A stretch of DNA of 20,134 nucleotides from DAISJM01 sp036821485 (GCA_036821485.1 DAISJM010000051.1:1-20134), one strand, 5' to 3'. Shown: positions 7,037-14,408, counted from the stretch's first letter. Numbers and translations are program-made. The notes: generated by a model from the sequence alone, not told the origin.

Positions 7037-8722
7037 TCACAGGCGCCGCAGCAGGCTGAAGTTGCACATGCGCAGGGCGAGCTGTCCGTCGTCGGTGGTG
7101 AGCAGTTTGCCGGCGGGATCGAGTGACAGCAGGAAGTGTGTCGGCTTCAGGTTCAGATCCTCGAATCCCAGCTCCCGCAGTTTGATCCGCGCGTTCTCCA
7201 TCAGTTCGGCGAGTTGGGCGTCGGTGATGTGTTTATCCGTCAGCGCCTGGGGCAGGCTGACCGCCCGGCAATAGGTGTCGTCTTTTCGCGCGAGGACTTC
7301 ATCGAGCCCGTTCCAGAAGCCCCAGACCATGATGTAATTGTGTTCCTTCCGCAGGGCTTTTTCGCCGCCCGGTGTTTTCAGATTCTGGTGCGTGTTGTAG
7401 CGGCGGACGTCCACGTGGTAATCGGCCAGTTCGGTTTCCTGGCCGGTCATGTAGATCGCCCGCGGGTAGGTCGCCGGGAAGCCGCGCCGGTTCAGTTCGA
7501 GCGCGATGGCGAATTCCTCGAACGGGCTGTTGTAGCCGTGCTCAAGGATATGCAGTCCGGATTTGGTTTCCGGGTCTGCGTCCGGCCGTTCGCCGCAGCG
7601 TGAGACCTTCCAGACGAGGTTGATGTTGTCCTTGGTCTTCGTGTAGTAGGTCTCGTTTGTCTGCGAGAGTTTATTCTTCCTCGTGCGGCGCCAGCGCTCG
7701 GGCAGAAAGTAGTCAAACAACTCGGGGTCGAGACCGACCACCCAGAGCTCGCCCTGCGTACTCTCCGAATGGCCGTACACGTAATCGACACCAAGGAGCG
7801 TCGTGGGTTTGAGATTCTCCGGGAACGTGACTCCGGGTGGCGGCACGAACCGGTCCTTCTGGTGTTTGAGATAGGTCGCCCGCCGCGAGGCCGTGACTTC
7901 GCGTTCATGTTCGGGCGTCCGCTCAAGGAGTTCGAAATCGACCAGTGCGTAAGCCACTTTGCCGTCGCGCGCGCGCAGCAGATCGCCCTTCGCATCCGGC
8001 CGCACGATCAGATGCTCCGGCTTCATGTCCAGCACGCGGAATCCCTTGCGCCGCATGTCCTCCACGCTTTGGTCTGTGAGGGTGATGATGTGCTTCCGCC
8101 GCTCATCATCGTCCTTGGTGATCTCGTGGTAGGCCTCCGGGCAGGACACGCCCTTGACCCATTCATAGATGAGGATGTATTGCCGGTAGATATCGAGTTC
8201 CACGTCGCGGAACTTGGCCTTCTTGAGTTCGATCTTCGACTGCGACCGGCCGGTTTGCCACAACTTGAGTTTCTTGGCAGGCACGTAGATGGCCAGTGGG
8301 CGGTGCGTGAGGATGGTGGTGTGTTCGCGGTTCTTGCGCATCTCCATCACGAGCGAGAATTCCTCGTAAGGGCTGTTGAACTCCGCCTCGGCGAACTTGG
8401 TGAACGTGAACGTGTCGAACGGCACCTCTTCACCGACGCGGCACCATTTGACGACGACATCCTTGCTGCGCCCGTTCACGGGTTGGGTGCGGACGCGGTA
8501 GACAGTGCTGGTCCCGCACAGCCGTTCGCGGTTGGCCTCGAACCAATCCTTGGCATACCAGTTGGCCGGCCGGATCTGCTCGTAGAAGGGCACGCCGTAG
8601 TTCGTGAGGTAGAGATCGCCGCCATCCGCGGTTTTGACGTGGGCGTATTCCACGCCCAGCAGATTCAGGCGCGTAGCGCCCGGCGGCAGTTCCCGTTTCT
8701 TTTCTTCAAGACGCTCTGTCAT
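7037..8722 (-). CDS. Unrecognised protein with two protein-kinase-like halves (second half lacks catalytic residues)
   Basis: Family not recognised. The 561-residue protein reads as an internal duplication. Each half opens with LLGV(E/D)Y (residues 21 and 309), has a lone Lys in a beta-strand-like VVVKW / LVWKV context (Lys92, Lys372), an NSP(Y/F)EEF segment (116-122; 398-404), a hydrophobic hinge-like strand (YILIYEWVKG; YIMVWGFWNG), a loop resembling HRDLKPEN, and a DFG-like end. In half 1 these read LDMKPEH (Asp232, Lys234, His237) and VDFELLER (Asp262). In half 2 they read LNLKPTH (Asn524) and CNFSLLRR (Asn554), so both catalytic acids became Asn. I infer an active kinase-like domain followed by a pseudokinase. 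A Gly-rich loop is not obvious. There is no signal peptide or TM segment. It converges on SOD and diverges from the FAD dehydrogenase gene; GGTGA before the ATG is only a weak ribosome binding site. Confidence 0.75.
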   Translation of the reverse strand: MTERLEEKKRELPPGATRLNLLGVEYAHVKTADGGDLYLTNYGVPFYEQIRPANWYAKDWFEANRERLCGTSTVYRVRTQPVNGRSKDVVVKWCRVGEEVPFDTFTFTKFAEAEFNSPYEEFSLVMEMRKNREHTTILTHRPLAIYVPAKKLKLWQTGRSQSKIELKKAKFRDVELDIYRQYILIYEWVKGVSCPEAYHEITKDDDERRKHIITLTDQSVEDMRRKGFRVLDMKPEHLIVRPDAKGDLLRARDGKVAYALVDFELLERTPEHEREVTASRRATYLKHQKDRFVPPPGVTFPENLKPTTLLGVDYVYGHSESTQGELWVVGLDPELFDYFLPERWRRTRKNKLSQTNETYYTKTKDNINLVWKVSRCGERPDADPETKSGLHILEHGYNSPFEEFAIALELNRRGFPATYPRAIYMTGQETELADYHVDVRRYNTHQNLKTPGGEKALRKEHNYIMVWGFWNGLDEVLARKDDTYCRAVSLPQALTDKHITDAQLAELMENARIKLRELGFEDLNLKPTHFLLSLDPAGKLLTTDDGQLALRMCNFSLLRRL

Positions 8723-8827
8723 GACTTCACCGTCTGCGGCAGTGTACCCCAGCTTGGCGTTGTCGGCCAGAGGTCACTGAATACGCAGGCTTTATCCCGG
8801 CCGCGAAGCGCGCTAGGATGCGACAAG

Positions 8828-10393
8828 ATGAGCGATCTGATCCATGACGTGCATCCGGCGCACGAGGATTTCCTGCGGGATGAGTCCCGTCGCGTCGGGC
8901 GCGCCGAAAGCATTTCCTTTGCAACCTCGACCGACGAGATCCGGCAGGCGCTGGCGCATGCCGCATCGCAGGGTGCCGGTGTGACGGTGCAGGGCGGCCG
9001 TACCGGCATCACGGCCGGCGCGGTACCCGACGGTGGTCATGTGCTCAACCTCAGCCGAATGAATCGCATCCTTGGTCTTCGCGAAGACCGCGAGGGGAAA
9101 CGATTTCTTCTTCGCGTTCAGCCTGGTGTCCTGCTCACGGATCTTCGCGCGGCGCTGCTGAGGAAAGAATTCGATACGACGGGCTGGTCGGCCGAATCGC
9201 TCTCCGCACTGGAGGCCTTCCGCGCCGCCGCGCCGCATTTCTTTCCACCCGATCCGACGGAAACCACGGCGACGATCGGCGGCATGATTTCATGCAACGC
9301 GTCCGGTGCGTGTTCGTTCCTTTACGGTCCGACCCGGCGATATGTCGACCGGGTGTGCGTGGTGCTGGCCGACGGCTCGCTGCTGGATCTGGCGCGCGGC
9401 CGATTCCATACAGACGGCCGACGCTTCTCGTTTGTTGCGGAGGGCCGCGCCGTGGAGGGCGTGCTGCCGTCGTACACGTTGCCGCGCGTGAAGAGTGCCG
9501 CCGGTTACTGCGCTGCCGATCACATGGATCTCGTCGATCTCTTTATCGGGGCGGAGGGCACGTTGGGCGTTGTGGCGGAGGCCGATCTCGTGCTGATTCC
9601 GGCGCCCGCGTTTGCGTGGGGCGTGATGGCCTTTCTGCCGTCCGAGGCCGAGGCGATCCGCTACGTGCGCCGCATCCGCGAAGAACCGGGTGCCGTGAGT
9701 GCCGCGGCGATCGAGTTCTTCGACGGCCGCGCGCTGGACCTGCTTGCTCGCGCGAAGAAGGACCATGCGGCGTTTGCGGAATTGCCATCCACTCCGGCGG
9801 GTTCCGCCGCGGCGGTCTACGCTGAGTTCCATGCCGAGCAGGAGGATCCTCTCACGGATACCGTCTCCGCGTTGGCGGAGATCATCGCGGCCTGCGGCGG
9901 CGATGAGAACGCGACATGGATCGCGACGACGGCGCGGGAGATGGAGCGCATGCACACGTTCCGCCACGCGGTGCCGGAGGCGGTGAACCTCCTGATTGAT
10001 GAGCGGCGGCGGACAAGTCCCGGGCTGACGAAACTCGGCACCGACATGGCCGTACCGGACGACCGGCTGGATGATGTGATGGTGCTCTATCACCGCGCGC
10101 TGGACGCCTCGGGATTGGAGTACGTCATGTTCGGCCACATCGGCGACAACCATATCCACGTCAACATCCTGCCGCGCGATCAGCAGGAATATGACCGCGG
10201 CCGCGGATTGTACGTGGCGTGGGCGAAAGAAATTATCGCCATGGGCGGCACGGTGTCGGCCGAGCACGGCATCGGCAAGCTGAAGGTCGCACTGCTGAAG
10301 GAAATGTACGGGGAGAAAGGGATCGCGGAAATGCGCGCGGTGAAACGCGCCTTTGACCCGGAGTTTCGGTTGAACCGCGGGAATCTTTTCTGA
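8828..10393 (+). CDS. FAD-linked D-2-hydroxyacid dehydrogenase (GlcD/D-lactate dehydrogenase family)
   Basis: Probably oxidises a D-2-hydroxyacid such as D-lactate or glycolate to the 2-oxoacid, passing electrons to an unidentified acceptor. The 521-residue protein has an N-terminal PCMH-type FAD domain with VQGGRTGITAGAVP (54-67), DPTETTATIGGMISCNASGA (142-161), FLYGPTRRYVDRVCVVLADG and FIGAEGTLGVVAEADL. The C-terminal FAD-oxidase domain has FGHIGDNHIHVNILP (435-449, with His437, His442 and His444 as likely metal/substrate ligands) and the closing VSAEHGIGKLK (476-486). The open frame continues far upstream to 7769, but the ATG at 8828 follows AGGA by 8 bases and the homologous sequence begins here. 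It is followed after 26 bases by the symporter gene in the same direction, probably one transcript. The exact substrate cannot be told; no separate iron-sulfur subunit gene is adjacent. Confidence 0.88.
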   Translation: MSDLIHDVHPAHEDFLRDESRRVGRAESISFATSTDEIRQALAHAASQGAGVTVQGGRTGITAGAVPDGGHVLNLSRMNRILGLREDREGKRFLLRVQPGVLLTDLRAALLRKEFDTTGWSAESLSALEAFRAAAPHFFPPDPTETTATIGGMISCNASGACSFLYGPTRRYVDRVCVVLADGSLLDLARGRFHTDGRRFSFVAEGRAVEGVLPSYTLPRVKSAAGYCAADHMDLVDLFIGAEGTLGVVAEADLVLIPAPAFAWGVMAFLPSEAEAIRYVRRIREEPGAVSAAAIEFFDGRALDLLARAKKDHAAFAELPSTPAGSAAAVYAEFHAEQEDPLTDTVSALAEIIAACGGDENATWIATTAREMERMHTFRHAVPEAVNLLIDERRRTSPGLTKLGTDMAVPDDRLDDVMVLYHRALDASGLEYVMFGHIGDNHIHVNILPRDQQEYDRGRGLYVAWAKEIIAMGGTVSAEHGIGKLKVALLKEMYGEKGIAEMRAVKRAFDPEFRLNRGNLF

Positions 10394-10419
10394 TAGAACC
10401 GCCTAGCGGAGGAGCCCTC

Positions 10420-12063
10420 ATGAGCCAGACAACGGCGGGTCGCGAACACTGGAGCAGCAGTTTCGGATTCATCATGGCGGCGGCCGGATCGGCCATCGGG
10501 CTCGGGAACATCTGGAAGTTTCCCTACATCACGGGCGAGAATGGCGGTGGCGCGTTTGTACTGGTCTACCTGCTTTGCATCGCCGTGATTGGCGTACCGG
10601 TGATGATTTGCGAGATCACGCTTGGACGTCATACGCAACTGAGCCCGGTCGGCGCGTTCCGCGTGCTGAATCCGCCGATCTCGCGTCTGGCCCACTTTAT
10701 CGGACTATGCATGGTGTTGCTGGGCATCTTTCTCGCGGCGTTCAAGGAGTGGGGTTGGAGCGCCATGACGCTGGGACTTGGCGTGGTGATCTTCCGCTAC
10801 GGCTGGAAAGTCGTCGGTGGGATGGGGGTCGTTGCCGGGTTCTGCATCCTGTCCTTCTATAGCGTCGTCGCGGGCTGGACGATCGGTTATATGATCAAGG
10901 CCGTGACCGGCAAGCTGGCGTTTACGGATGTCCCCGTGGCTGCAGCCGCTTTTGGATCGTTCATCGATAACCCGCTGTGGGCGGTGGGGTGTCACGCCGT
11001 GTTCATGCTGCTGTGCGTGCTCATTGTCTACAAGGGCATCCGTTCCGGCATCGAGCGGTGGTCGAAAATTCTCATGCCGGTGTTGTTCCTGATCCTGATC
11101 GTACTCATCGTCCGCGGTATCACGTTGCCGGGAGCCATGGCGGGAGTTCAGTTCTATCTCAGCCCCGACTTCAGCAAGATCAGCACGAACTCGATTCTCA
11201 TCGCCCTTGGTCACGCCTTCTTCTCGCTCAGCCTCGGCATGGGCGCGATCATCACCTACGGCAGTTACGTGGAGAAGGAGCAGAACATTTTCATGGCGAC
11301 GCTGTGGATTGTCTGCCTGGATACCGCCGTCGCGCTGCTGGCGGGGTTGGCGATCTTTCCCTCCGTCTTCGCGACCGGTCTTGCGCCGGATGCCGGTCCG
11401 GGGCTGGTCTTCCAGGTTCTGCCCGTGGTGTTCAATCACATCCCCTTTGGACCATTCTGGGCGGCGATGTTTTTCTTCCTGCTGCTGATCGCCGCGCTGA
11501 CGTCCGGCATCAGCCTGCTGGAGGTGGTGACCGCCTACTTCGTGGATGAGCGCAAATGGAGCCGCAAGAGCGCGACCGTGGTCTTCGGCCTCGTCATCTT
11601 CCTGCTCGGCAGCCTCTCCGCGATCAGCATCACCGGATGGCAGAATCTTCCGTGGCTGCACGACGCGCTCGTGGTCGCCTTCGGCAAGACCAAGGCGTCG
11701 TTCTTCGACGTCATGGATAACCTCGCGTCGAACTGGATGTTGCCGCTTGGCGGTCTTTTCATATCGCTGTTTGTCGGCTGGGTCTGGGGCACGAAGAAAG
11801 CCATTGATGAAATCCGTCACGGCTCGCATAACTTTGCCGACGTACATCTCGTCGCCTTGCTGGCTGGCCTGAAGGACGACCCGTCGCACAACGATCCGCG
11901 GCACGTCGTCACCCTCGCATCGGTCTGGGGCATCTTCATCCGATTCATCAGCCCGGTGGCGGTCACGATCGCGTTCCTGAACACGATTGGCTGGCTTAAC
12001 CTGACGCCGAAGAAGCCCGCCGCGCCTGAACCTGCGCCGATGGAACAGCCGGCGAAGCCCTGA
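10420..12063 (+). CDS. Neurotransmitter:sodium symporter (NSS/SNF) family transporter
   Basis: An inner-membrane, sodium-coupled importer, usually of amino acids in bacteria. The 547-residue protein opens with REHWSSSFGFIMAAAGSAIG, continuing LGNIWKFPYITGENGGGAF, the TM1-TM2 signature of the LeuT fold containing the unwound TM1 segment that contacts substrate and Na+. SLSLGMGAIITYGSYV (TM6) is also typical. About 11-12 hydrophobic segments follow, ending in a Pro/Ala-rich cytoplasmic tail (PKKPAAPEPAPMEQPAKP). GGAGGA lies 6 bases before the ATG at 10420. It is 26 bases behind the FAD dehydrogenase gene, so both may be cotranscribed, but the pairing does not reveal the substrate. A stem-loop starts immediately after the stop codon. 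A long minus-strand open frame here is a GC-driven shadow. Confidence 0.93.
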   Translation: MSQTTAGREHWSSSFGFIMAAAGSAIGLGNIWKFPYITGENGGGAFVLVYLLCIAVIGVPVMICEITLGRHTQLSPVGAFRVLNPPISRLAHFIGLCMVLLGIFLAAFKEWGWSAMTLGLGVVIFRYGWKVVGGMGVVAGFCILSFYSVVAGWTIGYMIKAVTGKLAFTDVPVAAAAFGSFIDNPLWAVGCHAVFMLLCVLIVYKGIRSGIERWSKILMPVLFLILIVLIVRGITLPGAMAGVQFYLSPDFSKISTNSILIALGHAFFSLSLGMGAIITYGSYVEKEQNIFMATLWIVCLDTAVALLAGLAIFPSVFATGLAPDAGPGLVFQVLPVVFNHIPFGPFWAAMFFFLLLIAALTSGISLLEVVTAYFVDERKWSRKSATVVFGLVIFLLGSLSAISITGWQNLPWLHDALVVAFGKTKASFFDVMDNLASNWMLPLGGLFISLFVGWVWGTKKAIDEIRHGSHNFADVHLVALLAGLKDDPSHNDPRHVVTLASVWGIFIRFISPVAVTIAFLNTIGWLNLTPKKPAAPEPAPMEQPAKP

Positions 12064-12104
12064 TTTTCCATCCTCCTTCGCCGAGGCTGTGGAGGATTGG
12101 AAAA
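12064..12104 (+). terminator. Stem-loop directly after the NSS symporter stop
   Basis: TTTTCCATCCTCC (12064-12076) pairs with GGAGGATTGGAAAA (12091-12104) with one bulged T and a 14-base loop, starting one base after the TGA. A pyrimidine-rich tail ending TTTCTGTTTT follows a few bases later. It is a plausible intrinsic terminator or mRNA-end hairpin. Its right arm also forms the start of a direct repeat (12097-12112). Confidence 0.5.
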
Positions 12105-12247
12105 CCTTGCCTTTCTGTTTTGGAGTGCGGCGGCTTGACGCCGCTCTGCCATAGCGGCCCGTCGAGCCGGGCCGCCACAAAGCGCTGTCGAGCCAGCGCA
12201 CTCCAGATGAGGCAAGGATGCGGGCAACCCCTTGGAAAATCTTGCCT
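12097..12247. repeat. Near-identical 16-base direct repeats flanking the three-armed element
   Basis: TTGGAAAACCTTGCCT (12097-12112) recurs as TTGGAAAATCTTGCCT (12232-12247), 15 of 16 bases identical and 135 bases apart. An inner inverted pair, CCTTGCC (12105-12111) and GGCAAGG (12211-12217), also brackets the element. These could be the ends of a small non-coding mobile or repetitive unit. At 16 bases they are longer than most target-site duplications. No transposase is nearby. Confidence 0.5.
12121..12205. repeat. Cloverleaf-like palindromic element (outer stem plus three hairpins)
   Basis: An outer inverted repeat TGGAGTGC (12121-12128) / GCACTCCA (12198-12205) encloses three GC-rich hairpins in a row. 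They are GCGGC-TTGAC-GCCGC (12130-12144), an 8-bp stem around TCGAGC (12154-12175), and GCGCTG-TCGAGC-CAGCGC (12182-12199, sharing two bases with the outer stem). GTCGAGCC is repeated in the second and third arms (12161-12168, 12187-12194), and CTTGACGCC is a diverged version in the first. The spacer holds no gene. From memory, similar 'ggagtgcggcggcttgacgc' text is scattered between genes in Verrucomicrobia-related genomes; I could not verify this. Confidence 0.7.
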
Positions 12248-12308
12248 ACGGGCGTGCCGGAGTTCACCATAACGAAGCAATGCGCGGTTTTATACAGGAG
12301 ATGAATCG

Positions 12309-12944
12309 ATGAATATGTGGCGTGGCCTGATGGTGACCTGTTTGATTTCGGCGTTGATGGTGGGATGCGCAAAGAAACCGGCAGGCACGCTGATCGACGC
12401 CGTCCGGTCCGGCAGCGAGCAGGCGGTGGCGGCTGCGCTGGCGGGCGGCGGGGATGTGCGTGAGACGGCGGCGAGCGGCGCGTCGGTGATGCATCTTGCC
12501 GCGCAGGGCGGTAACGCGGCCATCGCGACTCTTCTCCTGGCCGCGGGCGCGCCGGTGGATGCGAAGCTGGCCGACGGCGTGACGCCGCTTGGCATTGCTG
12601 CGGAGAACAACCGCGTAGCCGTCGCGCAGGTGCTCCTTGCCCATGGCGCAGATGTGAACGTCAAGGATAGCGAGGGCAAGACCCCGCTTCATCTCGCCGC
12701 AGGATTGGGTCTTGAGGATTTCACACAACTGCTGCTCGCGGGCAAGGCCGATGTCAATGCCGCCAACGCGCGCGGCGAAACGCCGCTTCATTTCGCTGCG
12801 CATCACGGCAGCGCCAAGATCGTCAAACTACTGCTCGATGCCGGGGCCGATGCAAACGCGAAGACGAACGATGGCAAGACTCCGCGTGAACTGGCGGCGG
12901 ACGCCAACCGTCCGGACATCGCCGCGTTGTTCGACGCGAAGTAG
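12309..12944 (+). CDS. Ankyrin-repeat lipoprotein
   Basis: A 211-residue secreted, lipid-anchored protein built almost wholly of ankyrin repeats, which generally mediate protein-protein contacts; the partner is unknown. The signal peptide ends with the lipobox ALMVGC (Cys20). After a short capping segment (LIDAVRSGSEQAVAAALAGG) come about five ankyrin units starting near residues 57, 90, 123, 156 and 189. The clearest are DSEGKTPLHLAAGLG and ARGETPLHFAAHHGSAKIV, with the recurring LLL(A)xGADVN ending; the last unit (GKTPRELAADANRPDIA) is a short C-terminal cap. AGGAG about 9 bases before the ATG at 12309 supports the start; a second Met two codons on is possible. The gene follows the repeat-rich spacer and precedes the toxin-antitoxin pair, with no operon partner visible. 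Confidence 0.92.
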   Translation: MNMWRGLMVTCLISALMVGCAKKPAGTLIDAVRSGSEQAVAAALAGGGDVRETAASGASVMHLAAQGGNAAIATLLLAAGAPVDAKLADGVTPLGIAAENNRVAVAQVLLAHGADVNVKDSEGKTPLHLAAGLGLEDFTQLLLAGKADVNAANARGETPLHFAAHHGSAKIVKLLLDAGADANAKTNDGKTPRELAADANRPDIAALFDAK

Positions 12945-12956
12945 ACGACGGATCTC

Positions 12957-12987
12957 ACCACCGAGAACGCAGAGGGCACAGAGGAGG
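12957..12987. repeat. Low-complexity purine-rich spacer with near-tandem nonamers
   Basis: Downstream of the ankyrin gene the text contains CGCAGAGGG followed by CACAGAGGA, near-tandem nonamers. The phrase resembles a widely dispersed spacer sequence ('gaacgcagagggcacagagg') that I recall from many environmental bacterial genomes; unverified. No coding potential seen. Confidence 0.3.
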
Positions 12988-13008
12988 GTTTACATCTCTG
13001 CAAGACGG

Positions 13009-13029
13009 TGTATCTTCATTGTAGATACA
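13009..13029. promoter_or_regulatory. Inverted repeat upstream of mazEF, probable autoregulatory operator
   Basis: TGTATCT-TCATTGT-AGATACA, ending 18 bases before the antitoxin start codon. AbrB-fold antitoxins normally repress their own promoter by binding such a palindrome. The AT-rich site stands out in GC-rich surroundings, and AGGAG follows at 13036. The role is inferred from position and symmetry. Confidence 0.55.
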
Positions 13030-13047
13030 GCATGTAGGAGAGCGGAT

Positions 13048-13290
13048 ATGATGACCACGATCCAGAAATGGGGGAACAGCCTGGCTGTCCGCATCCCCAA
13101 GGCGGTTGCCCAGGATATTCATCTGGAGACGGGTTCGTCGGTGAACCTGACCGTGCGCGAGGGACGGCTTCTTCTCGAGCCGCAGGTCAAACGGGTTTAT
13201 CGGCTTGGCCAGTTGCTGAAGCACGTCTCCAAGCGCAATGTCCACACGGAGGTGGATACGGGCGGACCCATGGGCAATGAGGTGTGGTGA
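13048..13290 (+). CDS. mazE: MazE-type antitoxin (AbrB/SpoVT fold)
   Basis: The labile antitoxin of a type II toxin-antitoxin pair; it would bind and neutralise the toxin encoded next and repress the shared promoter. The 80-residue protein has the swapped-hairpin AbrB N-terminal signature TTIQKWGNSLAVRIPKAVAQ, then GSSVNLTVREGRLLLEP, and a polar C-terminal tail (about 50-80) of the sort that wraps around MazF. Start 13048 is chosen because AGGAG sits 7 bases before it; the next codon is also ATG. Its TGA overlaps the toxin ATG by one base (TGATG), so the two are translationally coupled. The palindrome at 13009-13029 is the likely operator. It could be named PemI or ChpR in other schemes. Confidence 0.9.
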   Translation: MMTTIQKWGNSLAVRIPKAVAQDIHLETGSSVNLTVREGRLLLEPQVKRVYRLGQLLKHVSKRNVHTEVDTGGPMGNEVW

Positions 13291-13628
13291 TGAGCGACCT
13301 CTATTGTCCGCAGCGAGGCGATGTGGTGTGGCTATCCTTCAATCCCCAGGCTGGTCATGAGCAGGCGGGCCATCGCCCGGCCGTCGTGCTGTCCCCGCGC
13401 GAGTATAATCGCAAGGTGGGTTTGGCTCTCTTCTGTCCGATCACCAGCCAGGTAAAGGGATATCCCTTCGAGGTAGCCTTGCCATCCGATCTTCCGCTCG
13501 CCGGCGTGGTCCTCTCGGACCAGGTCAAGAGCTTGGATTGGAGATCAAGGAAGGCGCGTTTCTGCTGCAAGCTTCCTAGCGCAACGATGGAAGAAGTCAC
13601 AGCGAAACTGCTGACGTTGATGGGGTAG
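13290..13628 (+). CDS. mazF: MazF/PemK-type endoribonuclease toxin
   Basis: The stable toxin of the pair: MazF proteins cut mRNA at short sequence motifs and halt growth when the antitoxin is lost. The 112-residue protein shows the family pattern CPQRGDVVWLSFNPQAGHEQ, AGHRPAVVLSPREYN (Arg29 as likely catalytic Arg), ALFCPITSQVKGYPFEV (Thr52 and Ser53 at the catalytic Thr position) and VVLSDQVKSLDW. Length is typical. The ATG at 13290 shares its A with the antitoxin stop; two in-frame GTG codons just upstream are not needed because GAGG lies at a good distance. No truncation or lost key residue is seen, so it is probably active. It lies between the ankyrin gene and the hcp regulator without functional link to either. 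Confidence 0.92.
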   Translation: MSDLYCPQRGDVVWLSFNPQAGHEQAGHRPAVVLSPREYNRKVGLALFCPITSQVKGYPFEVALPSDLPLAGVVLSDQVKSLDWRSRKARFCCKLPSATMEEVTAKLLTLMG

Positions 13629-13641
13629 GATCGGCGTGTCG

Positions 13642-13660
13642 TGCGCCACGGTGTGGCGCA
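13642..13660. terminator. Hairpin between convergent mazF and the Crp/Fnr gene
   Basis: TGCGCCAC-GGT-GTGGCGCA, an 8-bp perfect stem with a 3-base loop, 13 bases after the mazF stop and in the 86-base convergent gap. No T tract follows on either strand, so termination is plausible but not certain. Confidence 0.4.
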
Positions 13661-13714
13661 ATTCGCCGAACACCCGCCTTCGTCCGCAACTTCGGCGTGG
13701 CAAGTCGTTCGGCG

Positions 13715-14353
13715 CTACAGGCGGCTGGGGTTCAGCCGCAGCTTCTTGCCCGTCCAGGACAGGACGCGGGCGCGTTTGAGTTTCTGGATCAAACGTGAGA
13801 GCGTTTCAGGCGTGGCGCCGATCGCCGCGGCGATCTCTTTTTTCGTGATGGTGACGTTGATCTCGGGGCCGTCGCCGTACTGCTCGCGGAGAAAATGAAA
13901 GAAGCGCTCCTCCACGCTGTGCGAGGTGACCTGCCGGATACGGTCGGCCAGGTACCGTTGTTTCCGCATCAGCATCGCGATGAAGTCATTCCGGAAATCC
14001 TCGCTGCGCAACAGGGCCCTCAGATCGGCGCGCAGGATTCTCAGCAGCAGGCTAGCCGTCAGCGCGGTCGCCGTGACGGGGTAACGCGACTCCTCGAAAA
14101 GCACGACCTCGGCAAACGCCTCGCCCGGCTTGATCACCTTGATGACAATCTCGCGCCCGTCCGGCGTGGTCTTGTGCAACTGCACATTCCCGCGCACGAG
14201 CAGGTACATCGCCTGGCCTTCCTTGCCCTCGTGGAAAATCACCGCGCGCTTGCGAACTTCGACCGGCTGGCAGATGCGCGCCAGCGCACGCCGGTTGTCG
14301 TCGGATATACCCCGAAAGAAGGCCGTTTGGCTCAGAAGGTGTATCGCATTCAT
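13715..14353 (-). CDS. Crp/Fnr-family regulator, likely HcpR-type controller of hcp
   Basis: A DNA-binding regulator of 212 residues. Residues about 8-115 form the cyclic-nucleotide-binding-like sensor (FFRGISDDNRRALAR, IFHEGKEGQAMYLLVRGNVQ, IKPGEAFAEVVLFEESRYP), a dimer helix follows, and residues 168-193 are the winged-helix reader (TKKEIAAAIGATPETLSRLI, where the E..SR contacts the DNA half-site). It has a single Cys (Cys28), so it is not an FNR oxygen sensor with an iron-sulfur cluster; HcpR proteins sense nitric oxide by other means, reportedly haem. It is divergent from hcp, and a perfect TTGACC-N2-GGTCAA palindrome lies 40 bases before its start. The ATG at 14353 is preferred over an in-frame TTG at 14359; no clear ribosome binding site for either. 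The family is certain, the HcpR role inferred from context. Confidence 0.88.
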   Translation of the reverse strand: MNAIHLLSQTAFFRGISDDNRRALARICQPVEVRKRAVIFHEGKEGQAMYLLVRGNVQLHKTTPDGREIVIKVIKPGEAFAEVVLFEESRYPVTATALTASLLLRILRADLRALLRSEDFRNDFIAMLMRKQRYLADRIRQVTSHSVEERFFHFLREQYGDGPEINVTITKKEIAAAIGATPETLSRLIQKLKRARVLSWTGKKLRLNPSRL

Positions 14354-14392
14354 AATCAACAGGTTGCGCGATTATTAGTTTTTTGCCGGTTC

Positions 14393-14408
14393 CTTGACCT
14401 GGGTCAAG
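14393..14408. promoter_or_regulatory. Crp/Fnr-type operator in the hcp/regulator divergent region
   Basis: CTTGACC-TG-GGTCAAG, a perfect 16-base palindrome with 7-base arms. Crp/Fnr proteins bind such TTGAC-like half-sites, and TTGACC-N2-GGTCAA is the form I recall being proposed for HcpR in sulfate reducers. Its centre (14400.5) is 41.5 bases before a transcription start expected from the -10-like TAGAGT (14430-14435), the classical spacing for an activator. It is the only perfect copy in the window. Confidence 0.78.

Noticed and set aside
7769..8827. Long upstream extension of the FAD dehydrogenase frame
   Set aside because: The extra 353 codons are antisense to the kinase-like gene and show no homology; AGGA before the ATG at 8828 and the start of FAD-domain similarity fix the shorter gene.
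12105..12217. Cloverleaf at 12121-12205 as a tRNA
   Set aside because: The stem lengths, missing TTC-type T-loop, absent anticodon-loop pattern and lack of a D-loop GG do not fit a tRNA.
10705..12372. 555-codon minus-strand open frame opposite the NSS symporter
   Set aside because: Charged, low-complexity composition and no domain; the plus-strand transporter explains the region fully.
12957..13029. Possible CRISPR or tandem-repeat array near mazEF
   Set aside because: Only two imperfect nonamers and one inverted repeat are present; there are no regularly spaced identical repeats.
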